This document shows positions 1 through 7,841 of a stretch of DNA of 15,820 nucleotides, one piece after another (position 1 is the first letter of the stretch; every line of letters begins with the position of its first letter). This DNA comes from Bacteroides sp. GTDB taxonomy: Bacteria > Bacteroidota > Bacteroidia > Bacteroidales > Bacteroidaceae. Both the position numbers and the translations under genes were made by a program. The stretch is taken from positions 1 through 15,820 of the forward strand of contig NZ_JASLER010000036.1 of the NCBI RefSeq assembly GCF_030151085.1. Direction: 5' to 3'. The notes beneath the pieces were generated by a model, which was not told the origin of the DNA, made no database searches, and worked only from the letters and a program-made list of their open reading frames with translations.

Positions 1-155
1 GTACCCGGGTCGATGTTGATATACGGGTCAAACTTTTGAATGGTTACTTTGTAACCTCTTGCCTGTAACAATTTACCGATGGAAGATGAGATAATGCCCT
101 TGCCTAACGAAGAGGCAACGCCACCGGTGACGAAAATATACTTTGTTTCTCCCAC
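1..155 (-). CDS. pyrG: CTP synthase, N-terminal part (runs off the window)
   Basis: CTP synthase makes CTP from UTP, ATP and glutamine in the cytoplasm, the last step of pyrimidine nucleotide synthesis. Only the first 51 codons are present. They read as the highly conserved synthetase N-terminus: KYIFVTGGVASSLGKG (a P-loop-like nucleotide-binding motif at about residues 4-19), then SSSIGKLLQARGYKVT and QKFDPYINIDPG. The start is taken as GTG at 153-155, because the frame then begins MGETKYIFVTGG as expected for the family and no ATG lies nearby in this frame. The gene is divergent from the DUF3078 gene; the 239 bases between them hold a promoter for each direction. Identity is very secure; the GTG start is likely but not proven. 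Confidence 0.95.
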   Translation of the reverse strand, partial: MGETKYIFVTGGVASSLGKGIISSSIGKLLQARGYKVTIQKFDPYINIDPG

Positions 156-233
156 AACTATATTATTTTTTGATTTATTGTATTTATTACTAAAGTTGGT
201 GCACACGTCGGTACACTTTGGACTTAAAAAGCG

Positions 234-241
234 CAAAATTA
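234..241 (-). promoter_or_regulatory. Putative -7 box of the pyrG promoter
   Basis: Read on the minus strand this is TAATTTTG, matching the Bacteroidota -7 consensus TAnnTTTG. A poor -33 match (TTTCTG on the minus strand, near 260-265) lies about 18 bases upstream. Transcription would begin near 226, giving a leader of about 70 bases before the GTG start. The region is AT-rich, so a chance match is possible. Confidence 0.45.
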
Positions 242-361
242 TAAAAAAAAGAGGAAGTACAGAAAGTTTCGGTGAAACAATTATTAAAAAATACAATTTC
301 ATGGAAGAAACACTCATTTGCATTTTCTGTGAGTTTTCTATGTTTTCTAAACATTTTAAAC

Positions 362-369
362 TAAATTTG
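362..369 (+). promoter_or_regulatory. Putative -7 box of the DUF3078 gene promoter
   Basis: TAAATTTG fits the Bacteroidota -7 consensus TAnnTTTG exactly. The -33 position has only a weak match (CTATG near 338-342). The start codon lies at 395, so the leader would be only about 20 bases. The rest of 156-394 is AT-rich and shows no convincing gene; the reading frame through 79-405 crosses the pyrG start and the promoters and is not credible. Confidence 0.5.
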
Positions 370-394
370 CGCTCGAATCAGAGTTTTTGGGATT

Positions 395-1834
395 ATGAAG
401 AATAGACACATTTTATTAGGGGTATTTGCCATGATGTTTTCTTCGTCAATGATGGCACAAAACACAGCGGGCTCCGCGGAGAAGAATAGTAAACAGGAAA
501 CAGTGGTCCAAGCCGATACTCTATCGGGAGTTATAAAGGACTATATGGTTTTGAAACTGAAACCTGAAGGTTCCGGTTATAAGTTAGATACTGTTTCTAT
601 ATTATATGAAAGGTATTTCGGGGTTCTGGATTATTTAAATAATCCTATTACGCCGGAGCGTTATATAGCAATCAATCCTGATTACTACCGGTTGTTTCTT
701 CCATTCACCTATTATTATGCTCCTATAGATCGGGTTTCTAAAGTAGACTGGACTTTTAAGATGCCGATACAACCGGCGTTGCCGCAACAAGAGGCATTAG
801 TAGTTGATACTATGAGTTTTATTTCTAAAGAGCGCGCAAATAAAATTGTAGATCAAACTTTATTGAATACTTATGTGAACCGTCCGGACTTTGTTGTTAG
901 AACGGAAGAAGAGGTGATGAAAGGTAAAATATTTAAAGATAATATTGAAAAGGAAATCAAGTCTAAGCCATCTGTTGTGAAACTGTTTGCACAGGAGGAC
1001 ATGGTTGGAGTAAAAGAAGAAGCCGAAGTTATTATCCGGAAACCTAATTGGTGGGTGACAGGAGGAAATGGCTCTTTGCAAATCTCACAGAGTTATATTT
1101 CGGACAACTGGTATAAAGGTGGTGAAAGTAATAATGCTTTGATGGCAAATCTCCAATTATTTGCTAACTATAACGACCGAGAGAAGGTGCAATGGGAGAA
1201 TTTGTTGGACGCTAAGATTGGTGTTAATTCAGCGCCTTCGGATGAATTTCATAATTATCTGGTAAATACTGACCAGTTCCGTTTATATAGTAAATTGGGT
1301 ATTCAAGCTGCTACAAATTGGTATTATACCATTTCTACGGAATTCAAGACTCAGTTCTTTAAAGGATATAAGGCGAATAGTGAGGAGTTGGTTGCGGCAT
1401 TCTTCGCTCCGGCTGATTGGGCATCCAGTATCGGTATGGATTACAAATTGAAGAAGAAAAAATTCAATTTGTCTGTGTTCATAGCTCCTTTGACTTATAT
1501 GATGCGTTATGTAGGAAATAAAGAAGTGGATGAGGTGAAATTTGGTTTGGATAAAGGTAAGTCGGTGAAACATAATTTCGGTTCTCAGATACAACCTACG
1601 CTTTCATGGACAATTATACCTTCTATTATTTGGGATTCGAGACTGGACTATCAGACCAGTTATGAATGGACACGTATCGAGTGGGAGAATACAGTGAATT
1701 TTGTTCTGAACCGTTATCTTTCTACCAAAATCTATGTGCATGCACGTTATGACGATAGTGCCAAACCTACTACAGGTGACAGCTATTTCCAGGTAAAAGA
1801 ATTATTAAGTTTTGGTATCAATTACAAATGGTAA
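395..1834 (+). CDS. DUF3078 family outer-membrane protein
   Basis: A 479-residue exported protein of the DUF3078 family, common in Bacteroidota and of unknown function. The N-terminus (MKNRHILLGVFAMMFSSSMMAQ) is a signal peptide with likely cleavage after Ala21. Residues about 22-200 are a mixed periplasmic part. From the NWWVTGGNGSLQISQSYIS segment (about residue 208) to the end, alternating hydrophobic and polar residues and many aromatics suggest amphipathic beta strands of an outer-membrane barrel. The protein ends in an aromatic (SFGINYKW), as barrels recognised by the Bam machinery often do. The ATG at 395 lies just after the -7 box. The gene is alone, with a terminator 30 bases after its stop. 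Family assignment is by pattern; the substrate or partner is unknown. Confidence 0.85.
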   Translation: MKNRHILLGVFAMMFSSSMMAQNTAGSAEKNSKQETVVQADTLSGVIKDYMVLKLKPEGSGYKLDTVSILYERYFGVLDYLNNPITPERYIAINPDYYRLFLPFTYYYAPIDRVSKVDWTFKMPIQPALPQQEALVVDTMSFISKERANKIVDQTLLNTYVNRPDFVVRTEEEVMKGKIFKDNIEKEIKSKPSVVKLFAQEDMVGVKEEAEVIIRKPNWWVTGGNGSLQISQSYISDNWYKGGESNNALMANLQLFANYNDREKVQWENLLDAKIGVNSAPSDEFHNYLVNTDQFRLYSKLGIQAATNWYYTISTEFKTQFFKGYKANSEELVAAFFAPADWASSIGMDYKLKKKKFNLSVFIAPLTYMMRYVGNKEVDEVKFGLDKGKSVKHNFGSQIQPTLSWTIIPSIIWDSRLDYQTSYEWTRIEWENTVNFVLNRYLSTKIYVHARYDDSAKPTTGDSYFQVKELLSFGINYKW

Positions 1835-1863
1835 CCATATATAGAAGATAATGAATAAAAGAG

Positions 1864-1894
1864 AGCTCCGTTGAAAGACAACGGGGCTTTTTTT
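1864..1894 (+). terminator. Rho-independent terminator after the DUF3078 gene
   Basis: A ten-base-pair stem (1864-1873 with 1879-1888, one G:T pair) with loop AAAGA is followed by a run of seven T (1888-1894). It lies 30 bases after the stop codon and separates this gene from the rnf operon. Confidence 0.85.
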
Positions 1895-1978
1895 ATGTTT
1901 TTAGGTAGAAAAAACACAGAAAAACCTCTAAAAAAAGGAAAAAGAATGTTCACGTGCACATAAAAAGCATTCGAAAGG

Positions 1979-2008
1979 TTTGCAGTTCGCAAATAATGAG
2001 TAAATTTG
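1979..2008 (+). promoter_or_regulatory. Promoter of the rseC-rnf operon
   Basis: A TTTG -33 box (1979-1982) and a perfect TAAATTTG -7 box (2001-2008) are separated by 18 bases, close to the spacing of Bacteroidota primary-sigma promoters. Transcription should start near 2013-2016, about 22 bases before the RseC-like start codon. No other promoter or terminator is seen before 7654, so this one probably serves all seven genes. Confidence 0.75.
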
Positions 2009-2036
2009 CCGCAATTTGTAATGCTCACTTTGCAAA

Positions 2037-2456
2037 ATGGCGAATACTATAAGACATCAAGGTATTGTGGAAAACATAAACGGCTCTCACCTACAGGTGA
2101 GGATTATTCAGACTTCAGCATGCGCTTCGTGCAGTGTAAAGGGGCATTGTAGCTCTGCTGATACCAAAGAAAAACTTATAGATGTAACAGACCCTAATGC
2201 TTCTTCTTATCAACCGGGTGACCGTGTTTGGGTAATTGGAGAACTCTCAATGGGAGCAATGGCGGTACTGTTAGCTTTCATATTTCCCTTTCTCATTTTA
2301 GTTATTTCTCTTTTTATCTTTATGGCTATATGGAATGACGAGATAAGCTCATCGCTTTGCTCGCTGGCGCTTCTTATACCTTATTATTATATATTGTGGT
2401 TGAATAAGTCACGGTTAGGGAAGAAGTTCTCATTTTCAATACGTCCCATTGATTGA
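2037..2456 (+). CDS. RseC/MucC-like membrane protein leading the rnf operon
   Basis: A 139-residue protein of the RseC/MucC family (SoxR-reducing system protein RseC). Residues 1-70 form a small cytoplasmic domain with three cysteines in the pattern SACASCSVKGHC (C29, C32, C38). Two membrane segments follow, about residues 73-98 and 103-122, with a short basic tail. In Enterobacteria RseC works with the Rsx (Rnf) complex in keeping SoxR reduced. Here the homologue is the first gene of the rnf operon, 40 bases before rnfB, which supports a role in assembly, cluster handling or electron flow of Rnf rather than a sigma-factor role. The biochemical activity is not established. The ATG is chosen because it lies directly downstream of the consensus promoter. 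Confidence 0.85.
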   Translation: MANTIRHQGIVENINGSHLQVRIIQTSACASCSVKGHCSSADTKEKLIDVTDPNASSYQPGDRVWVIGELSMGAMAVLLAFIFPFLILVISLFIFMAIWNDEISSSLCSLALLIPYYYILWLNKSRLGKKFSFSIRPID

Positions 2457-2496
2457 ATAATACGTAAAAACAAATAATTAATAAACTACTAATTTT

Positions 2497-3372
2497 ATGA
2501 ATTTAATTCTGATTGCAGTGATTTCATTGGGAGCTATAGCGCTGGTATCTGCCGCTATACTTTATATTGCTTCCAAGAAATTCGCCGTGTATGAAGACCC
2601 TCGGATTGCGCTGGTGGCGGAGGTGCTGCCTCAAGCTAATTGCGGTGGATGTGGTTATCCCGGTTGTAGCGGATTTGCCGATGCATGTGTGAAAGCAAGT
2701 ACGCTGGAAGGTAAATTTTGCCCAGTAGGCGGACAGGATGTTATGGCAAAAGTTGCCGGAATTCTGGGCATGGATGCAGCAGCCTCCGAACCTATGGTAG
2801 CAGTGGTAAGATGTAATGGAACTTGTGCTAACCGTCCTCGTGTCAACCAATATGATGGAGCGAAGAGTTGCGCCATTGCTGCTTCACTTTATGGGGGTGA
2901 AACAGGTTGTAGTTATGGATGTCTGGGCTGTGGCGACTGTGTAGGTGTATGTCAGTTCGACGCTATCCACATGAATCCTGAAACAGGGCTTCCTGAAGTG
3001 GATGAAGCTAAATGTACGGCTTGTGGTGCTTGTGCTAAGGCTTGTCCGAAGGCTATCATCGAAATCCGTCCACAGGGTAAGAAATCACGCCGTGTTTACG
3101 TGCAATGTGTAAATAAGGACAAGGGTGCTTTAGCACGTAAGTCTTGTGCAGTCGCTTGTATCGGTTGTGGTAAGTGTGTGAAGGTTTGTCCGTTCGAAGC
3201 TATCTCTTTGGAGAACAATTTGGCATACATTGATCCGAATATGTGCAAGTCTTGCCGTAAATGCGTGGAGGTTTGTCCGCAGAATACCATTATCGAACTC
3301 AATTTCCCTCCTCGTAAGCCGAAAGTAGAAGAAGGGACTCCGGTAGCAGAAGCTCCGAAGGCAGAGGCATAA
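2497..3372 (+). CDS. rnfB: Rnf complex subunit RnfB (iron-sulfur protein)
   Basis: RnfB is the iron-sulfur subunit thought to take electrons from reduced ferredoxin at the cytoplasmic face. In this 291-residue protein, residues 1-26 are a membrane anchor. Next comes the RnfB-specific [4Fe-4S] domain with NCGGCGYPGC (C49, C52, C57) and a later FCPVGG cysteine. Four ferredoxin-type motifs follow, starting near residues 142 (CLGCGDCVGVC), 173 (CTACGACAKACP), 221 (CIGCGKCVKVCP) and 250 (CKSCRKCVEVCP). The first lacks the usual proline after its last cysteine (CQF). The C-terminus is a Pro-, Glu- and Ala-rich tail without clusters. It is longer than the two-ferredoxin RnfB of Enterobacteria. It lies 37 bases before rnfC. 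Confidence 0.97.
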   Translation: MNLILIAVISLGAIALVSAAILYIASKKFAVYEDPRIALVAEVLPQANCGGCGYPGCSGFADACVKASTLEGKFCPVGGQDVMAKVAGILGMDAAASEPMVAVVRCNGTCANRPRVNQYDGAKSCAIAASLYGGETGCSYGCLGCGDCVGVCQFDAIHMNPETGLPEVDEAKCTACGACAKACPKAIIEIRPQGKKSRRVYVQCVNKDKGALARKSCAVACIGCGKCVKVCPFEAISLENNLAYIDPNMCKSCRKCVEVCPQNTIIELNFPPRKPKVEEGTPVAEAPKAEA

Positions 3373-3409
3373 ATTAATAAGTAAATAAACGACTAAAATA
3401 CAGAATTGT

Positions 3410-4747
3410 ATGTTGAAGACATTTTCAATTGGTGGAGTTCATCCACACGAAAATAAACTTTCAGCACATCAGCCTATCATCAAGGCAGAGATTCCGCCAA
3501 AGGCAGTTATCTTGCTAGGGCAGCACATCGGTGCTCCTGCAAAGCCTATCGTAATCAAAGGTGATGTTGTGAAAGTGGGTACAAAGATTGCCGAACCCGG
3601 TGGCTTCGTATCAGCAGCTATCCATTCGTCTGTTAGTGGAAAGGTTGCCAAGGTAGATACGATTGTTGATGCCAGCGGTTACGCTAAACCTGCTATCTTT
3701 ATTGATGTAGAAGGAGATGAATGGGAAGAAAACATTGATCGCAGCGAAACATTGGTTAAAGAATGTAACCTCACTTCCGAAGAAATAGTGAAGAAAATTG
3801 CCGATGCCGGTATTGTTGGTTTGGGTGGCGCTTGTTTTCCTACACAGGTTAAATTGTGTCCTCCTCCTGCATTCAAGGCAGAATGTGTGATTATCAATGC
3901 TGTAGAGTGTGAACCTTATCTGACTGCTGACCACCAGCTGATGCTGGAACATGCTGAAGAAATCATGGTAGGCGTATCTATCTTGATGAAAGCGGTAAAG
4001 GTAAATAAAGCATTTATCGGAATTGAAAACAATAAACCTGATGCCATTCAGTTGATGACAAAAGTAGCTTCCAGTTATGCAGGTATCGAGGTAGTGCCTT
4101 TGAAGGTACAATATCCGCAAGGTGGCGAAAAGCAGCTGATTGATGCAATTACTACCCGCCAGGTTGCTGCGGGTGCACTGCCTATTTCTACAGGAGCTGT
4201 TGTTCAGAATGTAGGTACGGCATTTGCTGTTTACGAAGCTGTTCAGAAGAACAAGCCTTTGTTTGAGCGTGTCATTACCGTAACAGGTAAGTCCTTATCA
4301 AAACCATCTAACTTCTTGGCACGTATCGGTACTCCGATGCAGCAGTTAATAGATGCTTGCGGTGGTATCCCCGAAGATACGGGTAAGATTATCGGCGGTG
4401 GTCCGATGATGGGTAAAGCCTTGGTGAATACGGAAGTACCGACAGCTAAGGGTAGCTCCGGTATTTTGATAATGAATGACAAAGAAGCCAAGCGTGGTGA
4501 AATACAACCTTGTATTCGTTGTGCTAAGTGTGTAGGCGCATGTCCGATGGGATTGGAGCCTTATTTGCTTGCTACGGTTTCGGCCCATGGAGATTTTGAA
4601 AGAGTAGAGAAAGAAGACATTATGTCGTGTATCGAATGCGGTTCATGCCAGTTCACTTGTCCTTCTAACCGTCCGATGCTGGATTATATCCGCTTGGGTA
4701 AAGGTAAGGTAGGAGCGTTGATCCGTGCACGTCAAGCTAAAAAATAA
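3410..4747 (+). CDS. rnfC: Rnf complex subunit RnfC (NADH/FMN-binding)
   Basis: RnfC is the peripheral cytoplasmic subunit that exchanges electrons with NAD+/NADH through FMN and iron-sulfur clusters. The 445-residue protein starts with the family signature GGVHPHENKLSAHQPI. It has the nucleotide and flavin region GLGGACFPT (about residue 137) and VECEPYLTADHQ (about residue 165). Two [4Fe-4S] motifs are near the end: CIRCAKCVGACPMG (from residue 368) and CIECGSCQFTCP (from residue 407). There is no long Ala/Lys-rich C-terminal extension like that of E. coli RsxC; the protein ends soon after the second motif. The stop is six bases before the rnfD start, so the two are probably translated together. 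Confidence 0.97.
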   Translation: MLKTFSIGGVHPHENKLSAHQPIIKAEIPPKAVILLGQHIGAPAKPIVIKGDVVKVGTKIAEPGGFVSAAIHSSVSGKVAKVDTIVDASGYAKPAIFIDVEGDEWEENIDRSETLVKECNLTSEEIVKKIADAGIVGLGGACFPTQVKLCPPPAFKAECVIINAVECEPYLTADHQLMLEHAEEIMVGVSILMKAVKVNKAFIGIENNKPDAIQLMTKVASSYAGIEVVPLKVQYPQGGEKQLIDAITTRQVAAGALPISTGAVVQNVGTAFAVYEAVQKNKPLFERVITVTGKSLSKPSNFLARIGTPMQQLIDACGGIPEDTGKIIGGGPMMGKALVNTEVPTAKGSSGILIMNDKEAKRGEIQPCIRCAKCVGACPMGLEPYLLATVSAHGDFERVEKEDIMSCIECGSCQFTCPSNRPMLDYIRLGKGKVGALIRARQAKK

Positions 4748-4753
4748 CGAACT

Positions 4754-5746
4754 ATGAATAAATTAATCGTTTCCCTTTCGCCCCACGTCCATGGCGGTGA
4801 CAGCGTGAAGAAGAATATGTACGGTGTGCTTATTGCATTGATTCCGGCACTTCTCGTATCGCTTTACTTTTTCGGACTGGGTGCGCTGATTGTTACGGCT
4901 ACTTCCGTAGCAGCCTGCTTGTTCTTTGAATGGGCTATCGGCAAATTCCTGATGAAGAAAGAAACCTCGACTATCTGTGATGGTTCTGCCATTATCACAG
5001 GTGTGTTGCTGGCATTCAATTTACCATCCAACCTTCCTATCTGGATTATTATACTAGGCGCTTTATTTGCGATTGGTGTAGGTAAAATGTCTTTTGGAGG
5101 TTTGGGTTGTAATCCTTTTAACCCTGCATTGGCAGGACGTGTATTCTTGTTGCTTTCTTTCCCCGTACAGATGACGACTTGGCCTGTAGTTGGCCAGTTG
5201 ACTGCTTATACGGATGCTACTACGGCAGCTACGCCGTTGGCTATCATGAAAGGGGTTATCAATGGTGCCCCGGGTATGTCGTTGAATGATCTTCCGGGAG
5301 CTTTCGATCTGTTGATTGGTAATAATGGAGGATGCCTTGGCGAAGTCAGTGCACTGGCTTTGTTACTGGGACTGGCTTATATGTTGTGGAAGAAGATCAT
5401 AACCTGGCATATTCCTGTATCTATCTTGGCTACTGTGTTTGTATTCTCAGGTATCATGTATTTGGTTAATCCCCAACTTTATGTATCTCCGGTGATACAG
5501 TTGCTTTCCGGTGGTTTAATGCTGGGTACCATTTTTATGGCTACCGATTATGTGACGTCTCCTATGAGTCACAAAGGTATGCTGATTTATGGTGTATGTA
5601 TCGGCTTGCTGACAGTTGTTATCCGTTTGTTCGGTGCATATCCTGAAGGTATGTCATTCGCAATTTTGATAATGAATGCGTTCACTCCGTTGATTAACAC
5701 GTATGTTAAACCTAAACGCTTTGGGGAGGTAGCGAAGAAGAAATGA
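4754..5746 (+). CDS. rnfD: Rnf complex subunit RnfD (covalent-FMN membrane protein)
   Basis: RnfD is an integral membrane subunit related to NqrB of the Na+-pumping NADH:quinone oxidoreductase. The 330-residue protein opens with SLSPHVHGGDSVKKNMYGVL, as RnfD proteins do, and contains about ten hydrophobic segments. The conserved GGLGCNPFNPALAGRVFLL stretch follows one of them. The likely FMN-attachment site is DATTAATPL, where Thr160 fits the flavinylation pattern Dxx[S/T]xAT; the usual Gly of the motif is Ala here. A flavin transferase (ApbE) would be needed and is not in this window. The stop codon overlaps the rnfG start by four bases (ATGA), a sign of translational coupling. Confidence 0.97.
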   Translation: MNKLIVSLSPHVHGGDSVKKNMYGVLIALIPALLVSLYFFGLGALIVTATSVAACLFFEWAIGKFLMKKETSTICDGSAIITGVLLAFNLPSNLPIWIIILGALFAIGVGKMSFGGLGCNPFNPALAGRVFLLLSFPVQMTTWPVVGQLTAYTDATTAATPLAIMKGVINGAPGMSLNDLPGAFDLLIGNNGGCLGEVSALALLLGLAYMLWKKIITWHIPVSILATVFVFSGIMYLVNPQLYVSPVIQLLSGGLMLGTIFMATDYVTSPMSHKGMLIYGVCIGLLTVVIRLFGAYPEGMSFAILIMNAFTPLINTYVKPKRFGEVAKKK

Positions 5747-6408
5747 AAAAGTTAGAATCATCCTTGAAGAATATGTTGCTGGTACTTACCGGAGTTACAG
5801 CTATCTCCGTAGCATTACTGGCTTATGTCAATGAATTGACGAAGGAACCTATCGCGCAGGCAAATGCCAAGACATTGAGTGATGCGGTTAGTGCCGTTGT
5901 TCCGGGTTTCGATAACGATCCTATCGCTGAGAAGAAAATTCAAGAAGTGAATGGTGTAGAATACTCTGTATATCCTGCTACTAAAGATGGTAAATATATC
6001 GGTGCAGCAGTAGAAGCTACTTCCATGGGCTTTGGTGGTGAACTGAAAGTTTTGGTAGGTTTCGATGCCGATGGAAAAATCATTGACTACTCATTATTGT
6101 CACATGTAGAAACTCCGGGCTTGGGGTCCAAGGCTGCCGATTGGTTTAAGAAAGGCAATAAAGGAGATATCACCGGTATGAATCCGGGCGAAGCTGCACT
6201 GGCCGTTAGCAAAGACGGCGGAAAAGTAGATGCCATTACGGCTTCTACCATTACTTCACGTGCTTTCTTGAATGCTGTGAATACCGCTTATGCCGCTTAC
6301 GCCGGCCAGAATACTGCTGATGGCACAACTGGTGCCACTCAAAAGAATGTTGAACAACCTGCTGATTCTACAGTTGTACAAGCCGTAGATACACTTGGCG
6401 CTAAATAA
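5743..6408 (+). CDS. rnfG: Rnf complex subunit RnfG (covalent-FMN periplasmic protein)
   Basis: RnfG has one N-terminal membrane segment (about residues 10-30) and a periplasmic FMN-binding domain, homologous to NqrC. In this 221-residue protein the core includes MGFGGELKVLVGFD and SHVETPGLGSKAADWF, both typical. The FMN-attachment site is DAITASTITSRAF, with Thr169 the predicted acceptor. The family consensus is S/TGAT, so Ala-Ser replaces Gly-Ala here. After the domain, about 35 residues form a polar tail (from about 186) with no recognised fold. The start overlaps rnfD by four bases. Confidence 0.96.
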   Translation: MKKLESSLKNMLLVLTGVTAISVALLAYVNELTKEPIAQANAKTLSDAVSAVVPGFDNDPIAEKKIQEVNGVEYSVYPATKDGKYIGAAVEATSMGFGGELKVLVGFDADGKIIDYSLLSHVETPGLGSKAADWFKKGNKGDITGMNPGEAALAVSKDGGKVDAITASTITSRAFLNAVNTAYAAYAGQNTADGTTGATQKNVEQPADSTVVQAVDTLGAK

Positions 6409-6425
6409 AGAAAGGAGTAGAAGAT

Positions 6426-7010
6426 ATGAATAATTTTAAAGTTATGATGAACGGGATTATTAAAGAGAATCCTACGTTTGTACTCCTGCTTGGTATGTGT
6501 CCTACGTTGGGTACTACTTCATCTGCTATTAATGGTATGGGAATGGGGTTGGCTACGATGTTTGTGTTGGTTTGCTCCAATGTGGTGATTTCTGCTATTA
6601 AGAATCTGATCCCCGATATGGTGCGTATTCCTTCATTTATTGTGGTAATCGCATCGTTCGTGACATTGTTGCAAATGATTATGCAAGCTTACGTGCCTGC
6701 ACTGTATGCTACTTTGGGCTTGTTTATCCCGCTGATTGTTGTAAACTGTATCGTACTGGGACGTGCCGAAGCTTTTGCTGCGAAAAACAACCCGGTATCT
6801 TCTTTCTTTGACGGTCTGGGTATGGGACTTGGTTTTACCCTTGCATTGACTTTGCTGGGTGCTGTTCGTGAGTTCTTGGGAACCGGCAAGATATTTAACC
6901 TTACTATTCTTCCCGAAGAATTCGGTATGTTGGTGTTTGTCCTTGCGCCGGGTGCATTTATTGCATTAGGTTACCTCATTGCTTTAATCAACAGCTTTAA
7001 GAAAGCGTAA
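6426..7010 (+). CDS. rnfE: Rnf complex subunit RnfE (membrane protein)
   Basis: RnfE is a six-helix membrane subunit homologous to NqrD and RnfA. The 194 residues are nearly all hydrophobic. Cys25 in LLGMCPTLGT and Cys108 in LIVVNCIVLGRAEA are the conserved cysteines which, with those of RnfA, hold an intramembrane [2Fe-2S] cluster in Rnf and Nqr structures. The start is supported by an unusually complete Shine-Dalgarno sequence for this phylum (AAAGGAG at about 6411-6417). It lies 17 bases after rnfG and 22 before rnfA. Confidence 0.96.
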   Translation: MNNFKVMMNGIIKENPTFVLLLGMCPTLGTTSSAINGMGMGLATMFVLVCSNVVISAIKNLIPDMVRIPSFIVVIASFVTLLQMIMQAYVPALYATLGLFIPLIVVNCIVLGRAEAFAAKNNPVSSFFDGLGMGLGFTLALTLLGAVREFLGTGKIFNLTILPEEFGMLVFVLAPGAFIALGYLIALINSFKKA

Positions 7011-7032
7011 TTCATAATTTGTAATTGATATT

Positions 7033-7611
7033 ATGGAATATATATTAATATTTATCTCGGCAATCTTTGTAAACAACATCGTATTGTCGCAATTCTTGGG
7101 AATCTGCCCGTTTTTAGGTGTTTCCAAGAAAGTGGAGACAGCGTTAGGTATGTCGGCTGCGGTGGCGTTTGTATTGACTATTGCTACGATTGTAACATTC
7201 CTGATTCAGAAATATGTGCTCGATGCTTTCAATTTGGATTATTTGCAGACCATCACCTTTATCTTGGTGATTGCGGCGCTGGTTCAGATGGTAGAGATTA
7301 TCTTGAAGAAAGTTTCTCCTTCGTTGTATCAGGCTTTGGGTGTGTTCCTGCCATTGATTACTACTAACTGTTGTATTCTTGGTGTGGCAATCCTTGTTAT
7401 ACAAAAAGACTATGATTTGCTAACTGGAGTAGTTTATGCATTCTCTACTGCTATTGGTTTTGGACTGGCATTGACATTATTTGCCGGTTTGCGTGAGCAG
7501 ATGAGCCTCGTAAATATACCGAAGGGTATGCAAGGTACTCCCATTGCGTTGATTACTGCCGGTTTGTTGGCAATGGCGTTCATGGGCTTCTCAGGAGTTG
7601 TGAAGATCTAA
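7033..7611 (+). CDS. rnfA: Rnf complex subunit RnfA (membrane protein)
   Basis: RnfA is a six-helix membrane subunit homologous to NqrE and paired with RnfE in inverted topology. The 192-residue protein has NNIVLSQFLGICPFLGVSKK with Cys25, and PLITTNCCILGVAI with Cys113 and Cys114; Cys25 and Cys113 are the expected [2Fe-2S] ligands. It is the last gene of the operon in this window and is followed by a long terminator hairpin. The order B-C-D-G-E-A is complete, so all six standard Rnf subunits are encoded here. Confidence 0.97.
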   Translation: MEYILIFISAIFVNNIVLSQFLGICPFLGVSKKVETALGMSAAVAFVLTIATIVTFLIQKYVLDAFNLDYLQTITFILVIAALVQMVEIILKKVSPSLYQALGVFLPLITTNCCILGVAILVIQKDYDLLTGVVYAFSTAIGFGLALTLFAGLREQMSLVNIPKGMQGTPIALITAGLLAMAFMGFSGVVKI

Positions 7612-7653
7612 AATAAGGAAGTAGTAATTGCATCTACACTTTTTTAATAATTG

Positions 7654-7728
7654 AAGCGCGGATTTTGTTGAAAGCACGGATATATCTATGTTTCGTGTGA
7701 TTGGCAAAATCCGCGCTTTATTTTTTTC
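7654..7728 (+). terminator. Long terminator hairpin ending the rnf operon
   Basis: A perfect 14-base-pair inverted repeat (7654-7667 with 7705-7718, core GCGCGGATTTTG) encloses 37 bases. The enclosed part can itself pair weakly (GCACG with CGTGT). A T-rich tract (TTTATTTTTTTC) follows directly. The T tract favours a plus-strand terminator; the loop is much larger than usual. Confidence 0.75.
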
Positions 7729-7793
7729 TTTTTATATACCTATAGTTAGGTTAATTTTTACATGTTTTTTATGTATTTCTTAATTTATTTCCT

Positions 7794-7801
7794 TACATTT
7801 G
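7794..7801 (+). promoter_or_regulatory. Putative -7 box of the galE promoter
   Basis: TACATTTG matches the TAnnTTTG -7 consensus exactly and lies 40 bases before the galE start. No clear TTTG is seen at the -33 position (TTATG at 7769-7773 is the nearest). Together with the terminator upstream it suggests galE is transcribed on its own. Confidence 0.6.
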
Positions 7802-7841
7802 CAGCGTATTGATAACCTATAAAGCTAAATTATCTATTTAT

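Noticed and set aside
79..405. 108-residue plus-strand frame at the pyrG/DUF3078 border
   Set aside because: It is antisense to the conserved pyrG start, crosses both putative promoters and overlaps the DUF3078 start; its product is low-complexity.
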